Positions 38,158 to 47,808 of a DNA stretch of 64,000 nt are shown here, in pieces (the first letter of the stretch is position 1; every line of letters starts with the position of its first letter). This stretch comes from Bacteroidota bacterium. Lineage in GTDB: Bacteria > Bacteroidota > Bacteroidia > Chitinophagales > BACL12. A model generated the notes under the pieces. The model was not told the origin of the DNA and did not search any database. It saw nothing but the letters and a program-made list of their open reading frames with translations. The position numbers and the translations under genes were made by a program. The stretch is from contig JADKEK010000014.1 in the NCBI GenBank assembly GCA_016718035.1, positions 57,323-121,322 on the forward strand, written 5' to 3'.

Positions 38158-38715
38158 ATGAAAAAGCAAACAATTTTATTTAGTGCGCTTGGCTTATTAA
38201 GTCTACAAGTATTTTTATTCTCAAGCTGTAAAGAGGAAGAAATCCCGGAAGAGCCAAATGAAGAGGAATTAATTACTACTTTAATTTTGGAATTTGAAAA
38301 TACCATTTCAGGGGAAGTGCGCACTTTTGAATTCCGCGACACCGACGGGCCGGGAGAAAGTGAGCCTGTTGATTTTGATACTATTCGCCTAGACGATAAT
38401 TCCAGCTATCATATTACAGTTTCGATTTTGAATGAAAGTGTAAGTCCTACAGATGATATTACAGTTGAAGTAGCAGAAGAAGGTGTTGATCACCAATTAT
38501 TTTATGTTACCTCAGGTGGATTGAATTTATTTATCAGCTATGATGATGAAGATGCAAATGGCGATCCTATCGGATTACATGCCATGGCTGCAACTACCGA
38601 TGCCAGTACAGGAACAACAACTGTTACCTTAAAACATCAGCCGGATATTAAAGATGGCAATATCTTAACCGGTGATACTGATGTGGAAGTAATTTTTGTT
38701 ACTGAAGTTGAATAA
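38158..38715 (+). CDS. Acidic lipoprotein of the TonB receptor cluster
   Basis: About 185 residues; lipobox FSSC, then an acidic linker (KEEEIPEEPNEEELITT). The mature part (TLILEFENTISGEV, DDNSSYHITVSILNESVSP, TVEVAEEGVDHQLFYV, TTTVTLKHQPDIKDG) matches a family I recall being annotated as type 1 periplasmic binding fold superfamily, usually placed after a TonB receptor. The evenly spaced beta strands look more like an Ig-like sandwich. Starts 13 nt after the corrected receptor stop; ATG 38158 is preferred to the TTG two codons before. Probably surface- or periplasm-facing partner of the receptor. Confidence 0.75.
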   Translation: MKKQTILFSALGLLSLQVFLFSSCKEEEIPEEPNEEELITTLILEFENTISGEVRTFEFRDTDGPGESEPVDFDTIRLDDNSSYHITVSILNESVSPTDDITVEVAEEGVDHQLFYVTSGGLNLFISYDDEDANGDPIGLHAMAATTDASTGTTTVTLKHQPDIKDGNILTGDTDVEVIFVTEVE

Positions 38716-38801
38716 CACTTACTTATTGTAATTATTACAATAAGTATCAAAAGCTGAATGAATAGGGGTTAATATATAGCGTGATCCGGAAACGGATTGC
38801 G

Positions 38802-39203
38802 CTATTTTATTGCATATAATCCGTTATAAAGTACAACACGCCACCCATCAGGGTCTTCGAATGTTACACTGTTGTTGAGCCAATACGGATTTTCGGGTGC
38901 TACAGGTGTATATCCTAAATTACGAATTTGTTCCTGAGTTTGTTGCCATTCTGATTCAGTTTCAAAATAAAACACTAATAAATTTTCATTACCGGGCGGA
39001 TGGGTTTGTGTATGTGCGGGATGAAAAGTGAATTCTAAATGGTAGGGTAAATGCTTATCCCCTATCATCACACCATCATAACCTGCGTGATTATAAAATT
39101 CGCCAATTATTTCAAGCCCCAAACCTTTGGAGTAAAATTCAATTACTTTTTCCAATTGTTGAGTAGGACGTGCAATACGAAATTGTTTGGCTAAAAAAGA
39201 CAT
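38802..39203 (-). CDS. VOC family (glyoxalase/bleomycin-resistance fold) protein
   Basis: 133 residues, one VOC module pair: FRIARPTQQLEKVIEFYSKGLGLEIIGEF at the start and SVTFEDPDGWRVVLYNG at the end, with LPYHLEFTFHP in the middle. A His and two Glu could bind a metal. Substrate unknown. Twelve nt separate it from the metallo-beta-lactamase-fold gene, transcribed ahead of it or with it on the same strand order (39215 gene lies upstream). Confidence 0.88.
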   Translation of the reverse strand: MSFLAKQFRIARPTQQLEKVIEFYSKGLGLEIIGEFYNHAGYDGVMIGDKHLPYHLEFTFHPAHTQTHPPGNENLLVFYFETESEWQQTQEQIRNLGYTPVAPENPYWLNNSVTFEDPDGWRVVLYNGLYAIK

Positions 39204-39214
39204 GTATAATGTTA

Positions 39215-40609
39215 TTATAAATCAACTGTATCGCCTAAACGAGGAATAAATACATTTTGATACCCAGCCTCTTCTAAATGGTCTTTAAATCCAGCTAATG
39301 CATTTTTATCACCATGCACGAGCATCATTTTACGCAGTTTTGATTTTTCCTGGGTGCGCAAATAATCAATCATCTCACGATAATCGCCGTGTGCAGAAAA
39401 TGAACTCATAATTTCTACTTTCGCATTTACTTGTTTGTATTCGCCAAACAATCGGATGGTTTCTGCTCCATTGCGCAATTGGCCTCCAGGTGTATTATCG
39501 GCGCAATAACCTACAATTAATATGGTATTTGCAGGATTTTCAATGGCATTAAATACATGATGTTTAACGCGGCCGGCATTTATCATTCCTGCTGCGCTAA
39601 TTACGATACATCCTTTTTTTGTATTGATACTTCTTGATTCATCTACCGAACGCGTGTAACGTAAATTATCGAAACCAAATGGGTTGGCATCGTGTTGCAT
39701 GTAAGATAAAATATCTTTGTCAAAACATTCTGGATGCATTTCAAAAACGCGTGTAGCATTTACTGCCAAAGGCGAATCAACATAAACCGGAACGTTGGGT
39801 AATAAATTTTCTTTCACCAATTGATCCAGCATGTAAACAATTTCCTGCGTGCGGCCAACACTAAATGCAGGGATAATTAATTTCCCTTTTTGTTCAATAC
39901 AAGTTTGTTTAATGATATGTAAAAAATGATTTTTTTCTTCCGGTGAATCTTCGTGTAATCTGTCGCCATAAGTAGATTCACAAATTAAAAAGTCGCAAGC
40001 AGGCATTGGTTCCGGGTCGCGCAAAATTGGTCGGTTAGGGCGACCGATATCAGCAGTAAACCCAAAAATAAAATCTTTTAAACCTTGTCTGCGAATTTTC
40101 ATCGTAACACTTGCGCTACCTAAAATATGTCCTGAATCTTTAAATACCACATCAACATCAGGATGAATGCCAAACCACTGGTTATATCCAACGGTGCGAA
40201 ATAAGTCCATGGTTAACGCTACATCTTCCGGAGAATACAACGGCTCATCTTCGTTATCGTCTTTTCTGCGTTTATTGGTAAATGCACTTTCACGTTCCTG
40301 AATGTGTGCACTGTCGAGTAATAAAATGGCAGTTAAATCGCGTGTAGCATGAGTGGAATAAATTCTTCCCCTGAAACCATCTTTAACTAATTTTGGCAAA
40401 CGACCACAATGGTCGATATGTGCATGTGATAAAACTACAATATCAATTTCTGACGGGTTAAATAAAAATTTCTCATTAAAATTTTCGTAACCAGCTTCTG
40501 CGCCCTGATATAAACCACAATCTAATAATATCTTAGTCCCATTGTCGAGCGTTAATAAATGAGAACTACCTGTAACAGTGCCTGCTGCACCACAAAATTT
40601 TAATTTCAT
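39215..40609 (-). CDS. Metallo-beta-lactamase fold beta-CASP exonuclease-like protein
   Basis: 464 residues of the beta-CASP RNA-processing group (CPSF73/YSH1-like bacterial proteins). Motifs: KLKFCGAAGTVTGSSHLL at the N-terminus, HAHIDHCG (zinc site), ESTYGDR, the beta-CASP part with IIPAFSVGRTQEIVYML and VDSPLA, and SAAGMINAGR, SSFSAHGD, LVHGD near the C-terminus. Activity on RNA is inferred from the family. It is followed on the same strand by the VOC gene. Confidence 0.93.
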   Translation of the reverse strand: MKLKFCGAAGTVTGSSHLLTLDNGTKILLDCGLYQGAEAGYENFNEKFLFNPSEIDIVVLSHAHIDHCGRLPKLVKDGFRGRIYSTHATRDLTAILLLDSAHIQERESAFTNKRRKDDNEDEPLYSPEDVALTMDLFRTVGYNQWFGIHPDVDVVFKDSGHILGSASVTMKIRRQGLKDFIFGFTADIGRPNRPILRDPEPMPACDFLICESTYGDRLHEDSPEEKNHFLHIIKQTCIEQKGKLIIPAFSVGRTQEIVYMLDQLVKENLLPNVPVYVDSPLAVNATRVFEMHPECFDKDILSYMQHDANPFGFDNLRYTRSVDESRSINTKKGCIVISAAGMINAGRVKHHVFNAIENPANTILIVGYCADNTPGGQLRNGAETIRLFGEYKQVNAKVEIMSSFSAHGDYREMIDYLRTQEKSKLRKMMLVHGDKNALAGFKDHLEEAGYQNVFIPRLGDTVDL

Positions 40610-40689
40610 ACCTAAGTCTTTAGCGCAACTAAGGTAATATTATTTTGAGGATATTATAAATGTTGCTATTTCCACCATCAGCAGCATGT

Positions 40690-40730
40690 CAAAAAAAAAC
40701 GAGGCCCGTTGTTTTTCGCAATCGGGCCCC
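40690..40730 (-). terminator. Terminator of the FG-GAP/T9SS gene
   Basis: GGCCCG...CGGGCC stem with inner TTG/CAA pairing and nine T on the minus strand, 20 nt after the stop. Confidence 0.85.
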
Positions 40731-40749
40731 TGCTTACCATCCTTACGGA

Positions 40750-42558
40750 TTAGTGTTTTGTGAACAGTTTAGTTGAATGCTGTTGCGCTTGAGTTATATT
40801 ACAATAATAAACTCCGGCAGGTAGCTTGTCCAGTTGAAAATCTAATTTGTTTTCACCCGGTGATAAACTGGCAAAGGTTTGCACCAAAACATTTTTTCCG
40901 GCACTATCGGTAATGCTTACAGTTACCGGAGCTTGAACATTTACATCAAATACAATAGTCAATAAATCTGTCACCGGATTTGGTGAAAGTGAAAAGGAAA
41001 TATTATTGGATGTATTATTTATGCTAACCATATCTTCAGGGCATGCACCTTCAAACATGGTATAAAAATGATTGGCTGATAAACTTCCACAATAATCGAT
41101 AATACCGGAAGGCCATTCAACAATTAAAGAATCTATAGATGTAGCATCTCCTAATCCAAATTCAGCTTGCAGCGACAGCATACTGTTAAATGAATTTTGT
41201 GCAGATATTTCTCGCATCTGCCATGCTGTTTCACCATGAATAGTTGCTTTAATTCTTATAGTTGCTCCTATTGCAGAAAAATTAGAGCCGGCAATTAAAG
41301 TTGCACCAACTCCTTTGAGTTCAATATTAATCCATTTATTCCCATTTTCGGATGCGGAATTAATAAATAATTTTTTACCCGGATTTGTCGCAGAAACAAA
41401 CAAATCTACATCGCCATCTTTGTCGTAATCACCCGAAGTTGCGCCATAATGTGCAGCGTAAAAATCCGTAATGGGTTCTGATGTAATGCCTGTAAATACG
41501 CCATCATTATTTTCGTAATACCTGCAATAAGCAGGTCCGTCTTTGGTGACAAAACAATCTAAATCGCCGTCGTTATCAAAATCTTCCCAAACCGAACCTA
41601 ATGAAAGTCCCGGATCACTCACTATCGGACCCACTTCAGCTGCTGTCATTTTAGTAAAAGTACCTGCATCATTCCTATATAAATTATTAGGCATTCCAAG
41701 TCCCAACGAAACCCCCAAATAATTTGTCAAATAAGCATCTAAATCTCCATCGTTATCATAATCAATCCAATTCCAAATTTGACCATCCACTAAATCGGTA
41801 CTGATTGGTGCTTCAGTAATACGCGTAAAATAATTAGCTATCCCTGTTTCTTTGAATTGATTTTTATAGAGATAATCAACAGCTACAGTTCCATTTGCAG
41901 GACCGGAGCCAATAAAACAATCTACATCACCATCGTGGTCGTAATCGCTCCATGATGGAATGGTATATGGTGCTGTGCCTTGACAAATAATTGAAGTATC
42001 AATTCTAATAAATGAGCCTGTTCCGTTATTCGAAAGTAATTTATTGCCATCAGTAATTCCAGCGAATCCGAAAGGTGCAGCAATTACGATATCGGTGTAT
42101 GCATTATTATCATAATCACCGAATGCTATTCCCCATCCTTTTAATGCAAGGCTGTCGTTGAGTATGCCATCTGTTACCTTAGTAAACGTTCCATCGCCGT
42201 TATTTTTATGCATAGATGAGCCGCGGGTATTTCCTCCCGAAACAAAAACATCAATATCGCCATCATTATCAAAATCGGACCAGGTGTTACCAAATCCGGC
42301 ATCGGTTCTCAAACCACTTGTAGTAATTTTTTCAAATCCACCTGCACCATTATTTCTGAATAAACCACCTCTCACCCATAACAAGTCGAGCCAACCATCA
42401 TTGTCATAATCTACGAACGAACAACCATTATAAGCACCGGTTGCTGCTCCGGGAGCATTCACTAAATCATCTGTTTCACTTTCAAAAACAGTAAACAATT
42501 GCGCCTGAATGGCTTGCATTGGCAGCAACAAAAACAAAAAGTAAAGTAATTTTTTCAT
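40750..42558 (-). CDS. FG-GAP/VCBS repeat protein with ASPIC/UnbV and T9SS domains
   Basis: Secreted, 602 residues: signal peptide (LLYFLFLLLPMQAIQAQ), a beta-propeller of FG-GAP repeats with calcium-type loops (DYDNDGWLD, DFDNDGDID, DYDHDGDVD, DFDNDGDLD, DYDKDGDVD), then an ASPIC/UnbV-like domain (about 400-500, GATIRIKATIHGETAWQMREI) with LIVEWPSGI, and a C-terminal T9SS sorting domain (FSLSPNPVTDLLTIVF). Likely surface-exposed adhesion or carbohydrate-binding protein. Related in type to the partial gene at 60628 but with a different C-terminus. Confidence 0.9.
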   Translation of the reverse strand: MKKLLYFLFLLLPMQAIQAQLFTVFESETDDLVNAPGAATGAYNGCSFVDYDNDGWLDLLWVRGGLFRNNGAGGFEKITTSGLRTDAGFGNTWSDFDNDGDIDVFVSGGNTRGSSMHKNNGDGTFTKVTDGILNDSLALKGWGIAFGDYDNNAYTDIVIAAPFGFAGITDGNKLLSNNGTGSFIRIDTSIICQGTAPYTIPSWSDYDHDGDVDCFIGSGPANGTVAVDYLYKNQFKETGIANYFTRITEAPISTDLVDGQIWNWIDYDNDGDLDAYLTNYLGVSLGLGMPNNLYRNDAGTFTKMTAAEVGPIVSDPGLSLGSVWEDFDNDGDLDCFVTKDGPAYCRYYENNDGVFTGITSEPITDFYAAHYGATSGDYDKDGDVDLFVSATNPGKKLFINSASENGNKWINIELKGVGATLIAGSNFSAIGATIRIKATIHGETAWQMREISAQNSFNSMLSLQAEFGLGDATSIDSLIVEWPSGIIDYCGSLSANHFYTMFEGACPEDMVSINNTSNNISFSLSPNPVTDLLTIVFDVNVQAPVTVSITDSAGKNVLVQTFASLSPGENKLDFQLDKLPAGVYYCNITQAQQHSTKLFTKH

Positions 42559-42633
42559 ACATCACGAATTTTGCTCAAAATTGTGCTGCACTAGTAATAA
42601 AAAGGTTCTATCCTATCGGATTTGACCTCATTT

Positions 42634-43848
42634 TTATCCTGTTGCTTTTGTAGAAGCTTGTTTGCGATAGGAAGATGGAGACATGCCGGTCATTTTTTTA
42701 AATGCTGCATTAAATGTGGCCTTATTGTTAAATCCACAGTCGAATGCGATGGCCAAAATTTTATCGCCATAATCCGGGTTAGCTAATAATTGTTTAGCCG
42801 CTTCAATCCGGAACTCCGTGATAAAGTCGCTCCAGGTTTGACCACAAAGTTCATTGATTACCTGAGATAAATGATGGGTAGAAACTTCCAGCTTGACAGC
42901 AATATCCTGAATTTTTAAGGTGTTGTCGCAGTACCATTTTTCAGTTTGCATGCGTTCGAGCAATCTTTTTTTGAGTGCTAATGCGGTTTCAGCCTTTAAT
43001 GAAGAGTTTTTATACTTTTTATAAGTGGATTCAGAAGTGGTGAGTGTGAATATTGGAGTAGCTGTAATGTGCGCTTGTACATCTGTTTCTTGCATTACAA
43101 TTCTGTCAGAAAACAACGACGGTTGCCGAAATCCATAATAGCCCACGAGGTAAATAAATGCCGTCATTATAACAGATATGGCATAATCGTATTCAATTTT
43201 TAACCATCCGGCAAAAACCAATACCCAATAACTAATTGTTCCAATGCTGAAAATCACAAAAAATATCCACGTATTGCGCAACCATTTGTAGGTAGTAATT
43301 TCTTCCGGTATAGCAAATGTGGTAATCGCTTTTTTATTGCTTCGAACTAATTGATAGGTTATAACTGCATATACACCTATACTTACACATTGACCAATAA
43401 TAAATGCCAAATTAATGGTGTTTAAATAAGGCATTAATGGTTGGAAAAAATAATCCCTTAACCATTGTGGTTTATTAAATAATTCGCGGATAATAAACGG
43501 AATTTTAAATAGGCAATGTAACACAAAAGGTAAAAGATGCCATTTGAGTTTAAATTCTTGTTTATGTTCATTTAATGTAACCAAATAATAATAGAGCAGC
43601 GGACCATATAAAAACGGAATGGGGTCAATCCAATTATTTGTCCAGGTGTAAACATAAGCGTAACCGGTCCAGTATAGGACATAATAAACCATACTGACTG
43701 CAAAAAGCAACATGATTAAAGCCAGAATATTATTGGCATGAATATTCCCGCGTTTATGAAAAAAGAGTAACCCTGCTATTACAAATCCATGCACAGCTGC
43801 CAGCAAAAAAATAATAGTCCAAGTGTCGAACGAAGCTTGTTCGGTCAT
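42634..43848 (-). CDS. AraC-family regulator with N-terminal seven-helix membrane domain
   Basis: 404 residues. The first 250 have about seven transmembrane segments (WTIIFLLAAVHGFVIAGLLFF, ILALIMLLFAVSMVYYVLYW and others, each seen in part). The C-terminal AraC/XylS DNA-binding domain has two HTH units: IQDIAVKLEVSTHHLSQVINE and ILAIAFDCGFNNKATFNAAF, ending MTGMSPSSYRKQ. A membrane-bound sensor regulator of unknown signal. It faces away from the FG-GAP gene's promoter only in the sense that both are on the minus strand with about 75 nt between them; they could share a message. Confidence 0.92.
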   Translation of the reverse strand: MTEQASFDTWTIIFLLAAVHGFVIAGLLFFHKRGNIHANNILALIMLLFAVSMVYYVLYWTGYAYVYTWTNNWIDPIPFLYGPLLYYYLVTLNEHKQEFKLKWHLLPFVLHCLFKIPFIIRELFNKPQWLRDYFFQPLMPYLNTINLAFIIGQCVSIGVYAVITYQLVRSNKKAITTFAIPEEITTYKWLRNTWIFFVIFSIGTISYWVLVFAGWLKIEYDYAISVIMTAFIYLVGYYGFRQPSLFSDRIVMQETDVQAHITATPIFTLTTSESTYKKYKNSSLKAETALALKKRLLERMQTEKWYCDNTLKIQDIAVKLEVSTHHLSQVINELCGQTWSDFITEFRIEAAKQLLANPDYGDKILAIAFDCGFNNKATFNAAFKKMTGMSPSSYRKQASTKATG

Positions 43849-43965
43849 GTTATTGAATTAGGTTACCAAAAAACCCGCAGCATGTAAGCAATACAAATCT
43901 AAACAAAATAACAGGCAAGTGAAACGCTTATGTTGTTTTTACAGAAGAATTACAAAACCTGCATC

Positions 43966-44727
43966 TTATGATTTCGTATTTTTCCCACTCACTTCAAGAT
44001 ATTTCGCCTCCATAAAATCATAGATTTGTTGTTTTAGTGCAGGAAGATCAGCTTCCGTTAAACCGGCCACTTCAAATGGTGGATATTGGTAAATATGAAT
44101 AATACCGGGACGCATTAAGGGCAACTTGTTCGGCATTAAATTATCGGTATTGTAATACACCATTGGTAAAATTGGTGTTTGAGTTTGAATGGCAATACTA
44201 AATGCCCCATCTTTAAATGGAATTAATGGGTCATTTTCCGTTTTATTTCTGGTGCCTTCGGGGAAAATAAAAATGTTGTCACCTTCAGAAAGATATTTTT
44301 TAAGCCTGTCCACACTTTTTCTTCTGTCCTCTCTACTCGACCTATCTACATTCACGGTTGTTACTTTGAAAATGGAACTTAATAATGGAATTTTCAATAA
44401 TTCTTTTTTCGCGAGATAACGTACTTTCCCTCCCCAGGAATATGCCGCAACAGGTGCATCAAGATTAGATCTGTGATTAGCAATTAATACATACGTTCTT
44501 TTTTTATCGATGCGTTTATCGGTGTGAAAACGGTAAATAATTCCGCAAAAAGCCATCAACCCAAAAGAAATTATTCTGCATAAAGTCATCACATAAATTA
44601 ATGCCTTGTCCTTAAAAATGGCAGAAAAAATAAAAAAGAATGGCAATGTAATTATTACGAGTGAAACAAATATAATTGCCGTATAAATAGTATACAGGAG
44701 TTTTAAAAAATTGATTATTGGCCGCAT
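43966..44727 (-). CDS. plsC: 1-acyl-sn-glycerol-3-phosphate acyltransferase family
   Basis: 253 residues. Acylates lysophosphatidic acid in phospholipid synthesis. Motif I NHRSNLD (HX4D), motif III FPEGTRNK, motif IV ILPMVYY are visible. Two N-terminal transmembrane helices (LLYTIYTAIIFVSLVIITLPF in part). In Bacteroidota several paralogues exist, so acceptor specificity is not certain. Its start is 145 nt from the divergent exonuclease gene. Confidence 0.9.
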   Translation of the reverse strand: MRPIINFLKLLYTIYTAIIFVSLVIITLPFFFIFSAIFKDKALIYVMTLCRIISFGLMAFCGIIYRFHTDKRIDKKRTYVLIANHRSNLDAPVAAYSWGGKVRYLAKKELLKIPLLSSIFKVTTVNVDRSSREDRRKSVDRLKKYLSEGDNIFIFPEGTRNKTENDPLIPFKDGAFSIAIQTQTPILPMVYYNTDNLMPNKLPLMRPGIIHIYQYPPFEVAGLTEADLPALKQQIYDFMEAKYLEVSGKNTKS

Positions 44728-44860
44728 GACCCTGCAAGATAAACAGTACTGTTAAAAATACAAAGCGAAATTACCGGCAATTTATAAATCCTTCACCAAG
44801 CCGGCTTGTATGTGTATAAATTTCTTTTTCCAATTCAACAATGGTGTGATAAACAAACGA

Positions 44861-44868
44861 TAATTTTG
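44861..44868 (+). promoter_or_regulatory. Bacteroidota -7 element of the exonuclease/GIY-YIG gene
   Basis: TAATTTTG ends 4 nt before the ATG at 44873, predicting a leaderless message. Confidence 0.5.
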
Positions 44869-44872
44869 AAGC

Positions 44873-46255
44873 ATGTATGCCATAGTCGACATAGAAACAA
44901 CGGGTACCAATGCTACTTATAATTGCATTACCGAGGTGGCGATTTATGTGCATGATGGCGATAAAATAGTGGACGAATGGCATTCGCTGATAAATCCAAT
45001 GCGGGAAATTCCTCCGTTTATTATTCAAATGACCGGGATTACCAACGAAATGGTTGCTGATGCACCGGAGTTTGCCGACGTAGCTGAAGAAATCTACACC
45101 ATGCTGCACGATAAAATATTTGTCGCACATAATGCAGGTTTTGACTATGGATTTATCAAGTCGCATTTATTGGAAAATGGATACGAATTAAAGAGTAAAA
45201 AATTATGTACTGTTCGATTGAGCAGAAAAATATTTCCCGGATTTAAAAGTTATAGTTTGGGGCGATTATGTGAATCGCTTGGTGTGCAAATTGAAAACCG
45301 ACATCGCGCTGCAGGTGATGCATTGGCAACTGCGAAAATTTTTGGCATGCTGATACAAAAGGATACCGGCAACCACGTAACAACTGCATTAAAACGTAAC
45401 AGCAAAGAACAATTACTGCCACCCAATATGGAAAAGGCTGTACTTGAGCAATTACCTGAGGCTTGCGGTGTATATTATTTTCATGATGCAGCAGGTAAAA
45501 TTATATACGTTGGCAAAGCAATAAATATTAAAAGTCGCATATTCGGGCATTTTACTTACGCCGATTATCATGGCAAAGAAAATGATTTACGCAATTCAGT
45601 TTTTGATATCACCTATACCTTAACAGGCAACGAATTAATTGCATTATTGCTCGAAAGCGAAGAGATAAAACGGAAATTTCCTAAATTTAATAATGCACAA
45701 AAACAATGGGACCGCAATTATTGTATTTTTAAATACATTGACCAAAGAGGATATATCCATATGGCGATTGAACGCTATAATGTAAAAAAGGAAGTCCTAA
45801 AAGTATTTGCTGATTTTTTAAGTGCACGCAATTATTTAAATGAAAAAATGCATGCGTTTCAATTATGCGGGAAATATTGTCATCTCCAAAAAGTAAAAAA
45901 AGCCTGTTATAATCACGAATTGGGAATATGTTTAGGTGCTTGTGTAGAAAAGGAAAATCCTGAAACTTATAACGAACGTGCAGAAAATGCCATAGCAGCT
46001 TTCCGCGATGAAACCGATACCTATTTTATTGTCGGAAAGGGCCGGGCTGGAAACGAAAAAAGTGTGATTTATATCGATAAAGGCCATTACCTGGGTTTTG
46101 GTTTTTTTGATGCAGATTGGTATAATGGCGACCCTGAAATATTAATTGATGTAATAAAATGGCGACCTGACACACCGGATGTTCAGCGTATCTTAAGCGG
46201 CTACATAAGCAGACATGCCGTAACTCAGGGGTTAACCATTATCCCGAAAGCCTGA
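44873..46255 (+). CDS. DEDDh exonuclease fused to a GIY-YIG nuclease domain
   Basis: 460 residues with two nuclease domains. Residues 1-165 are a DnaQ-like 3'-5' exonuclease (AIVDIETTGT, FVAHNAGFDYGF, final HRAAGDA). Residues 195-280 are a UvrC-type GIY-YIG domain (CGVYYFHDAAGKIIYVGKA, KSRIFGHF). A C-terminal region with Cys (CGKYCHLQKVKKACYNHELGICLGAC) follows, like the UvrC Cys-rich part. The same fusion is known in other bacteria, related to Cho/UvrC, and suggests a DNA repair role. It is a single gene on this strand. Confidence 0.92.
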   Translation: MYAIVDIETTGTNATYNCITEVAIYVHDGDKIVDEWHSLINPMREIPPFIIQMTGITNEMVADAPEFADVAEEIYTMLHDKIFVAHNAGFDYGFIKSHLLENGYELKSKKLCTVRLSRKIFPGFKSYSLGRLCESLGVQIENRHRAAGDALATAKIFGMLIQKDTGNHVTTALKRNSKEQLLPPNMEKAVLEQLPEACGVYYFHDAAGKIIYVGKAINIKSRIFGHFTYADYHGKENDLRNSVFDITYTLTGNELIALLLESEEIKRKFPKFNNAQKQWDRNYCIFKYIDQRGYIHMAIERYNVKKEVLKVFADFLSARNYLNEKMHAFQLCGKYCHLQKVKKACYNHELGICLGACVEKENPETYNERAENAIAAFRDETDTYFIVGKGRAGNEKSVIYIDKGHYLGFGFFDADWYNGDPEILIDVIKWRPDTPDVQRILSGYISRHAVTQGLTIIPKA

Positions 46256-46320
46256 TTTTACTCCGTTTTTGCCTGTCACATTTTTGATTATTTATTACAG
46301 GTTTTAAGGCTTTTTTCCCT

Positions 46321-46328
46321 TAAATTTG
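46321..46328 (+). promoter_or_regulatory. Bacteroidota -7 element of the aminopeptidase gene
   Basis: TAAATTTG, about 30 nt upstream of the ATG at 46358. Confidence 0.5.
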
Positions 46329-46357
46329 CATTTTTATACAACTACTCAATCAAAGAG

Positions 46358-47800
46358 ATGACCATAACACTAGCAGTGACAGAGGTAAGCAAGGCTTCTT
46401 TCATCACTATTTTGATAAAAAACCAGGCTGACTTGTCGCATGAGATGCTGCAACCTTATCAAAAAATCCTATCACAAAAATTAGAGGATAAGGACAATGG
46501 AATTACCATTTTTTACGAGGCTGATCGCATTATAGCTGTTGTGGCGTTAAAAGTAAATACCCATATTGAAACAGGAATTGTTCATGAAGAAGCACGCGTT
46601 CGAGGTGGTAATATTTGTAAACGTATTAACTACGAAAAGTCTGCACATGCTGTAGTAGTGAGAGGAAGCGATAGTGTGTCAAAAGGAGAATTGCTCGCTT
46701 TTACAGAAGGCATTGCGCTCGCTAATTATCAATTTCTTAAATACAAATCCGATAAAAAACAAAACGCATTAACCAATGTAGCGTTAATGGATGCAGAAAT
46801 CTCACCTGCTGAAATAGACGAATTAAATAATATCATTACTGCTAACCAAATTGCCCGTGATTTAGGCAATGAACCTGTGGTATCGCTAAATGCCGTTGAC
46901 CTTGGTGATTTTATCGTAAAAATGAGTCACGAAATTGGATTCAAAGCCGATATTTTAAATAAAAGCCAGATCGAAGCATTGCGCATGGGTGGCTTGTTAG
47001 GAGTAAATGCGGGAAGCTCAGTACCTCCTACTTTTTCTATTTTGGAGTATAAGCCTGATAATGCCAAAAACGTTAAACCATTGATATTTGTAGGCAAAGG
47101 CGTAACGTATGATACCGGTGGATACAGCATCAAAACCGGACCAGGGATGCCAGGTATGAAAATGGACATGTCGGGCGCGGCTGCTGTTGTTGGGACATTT
47201 TATGCCATCGTAAAAAACAAACTCCCTGTATATTGTATCGGGTTAATTCCTGCTACAGATAACAGAATAAATTCCAATGCCCTTGTTCCGGATGATATTA
47301 TTACCATGCATAGTGGAGCTACCGTTGAAGTATTAAATACCGATGCTGAAGGACGTTTAATTTTAGGTGATGCATTGAGTTACGCGAAAAAATTTCAACC
47401 TGAATTAGTAATTGACCTTGCAACACTTACTGGTGCTGCAGCAGCAATTACCGGTGCTTTAGGTGGAGCATTAATGGGCACTGATACCAAATATAGACCT
47501 ACCCTCATGGCCTGTGGCAACGAAACTTATGAGCGCTTATGGGAAATCCCTTACTGGCGCGAATATGCCGACATGCTTAAAAGTGATATCGCCGATTTGA
47601 AAAATATCGGTGGTGCAGTTGGCGGAAGCGCTACAGCCGGCAAGTTCCTCGAACATTTTACTGATTATCCTTGGTTACATCTCGACATTGCAGGACCAGC
47701 CATTTTAAAAGATGATGAGCCTTACAAATTGAAAGGTGCCAGCGGAGTTGGCGTACGTTTGTTATATGCGTTCACCAAAAAATTTGCTGAACTTAATTAA
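46358..47800 (+). CDS. pepA: Leucyl aminopeptidase family (M17)
   Basis: 480 residues. Cytoplasmic dizinc aminopeptidase releasing N-terminal residues. N-terminal M17 domain, then the catalytic domain: VGKGVTYDTGGYSIKTG (catalytic Lys and first Asp), MKMDMSGAAAV, NTDAEGRLILGDAL (metal-binding and signature) and LATLTGA. The C-terminus has GKFLEHF and WLHLDIAGPA. The Lys and Arg of the active site are present. Monocistronic, ends 9 nt before the convergent outer-membrane protein gene. Confidence 0.95.
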   Translation: MTITLAVTEVSKASFITILIKNQADLSHEMLQPYQKILSQKLEDKDNGITIFYEADRIIAVVALKVNTHIETGIVHEEARVRGGNICKRINYEKSAHAVVVRGSDSVSKGELLAFTEGIALANYQFLKYKSDKKQNALTNVALMDAEISPAEIDELNNIITANQIARDLGNEPVVSLNAVDLGDFIVKMSHEIGFKADILNKSQIEALRMGGLLGVNAGSSVPPTFSILEYKPDNAKNVKPLIFVGKGVTYDTGGYSIKTGPGMPGMKMDMSGAAAVVGTFYAIVKNKLPVYCIGLIPATDNRINSNALVPDDIITMHSGATVEVLNTDAEGRLILGDALSYAKKFQPELVIDLATLTGAAAAITGALGGALMGTDTKYRPTLMACGNETYERLWEIPYWREYADMLKSDIADLKNIGGAVGGSATAGKFLEHFTDYPWLHLDIAGPAILKDDEPYKLKGASGVGVRLLYAFTKKFAELN

Positions 47801-47808
47801 CTAGTTAT

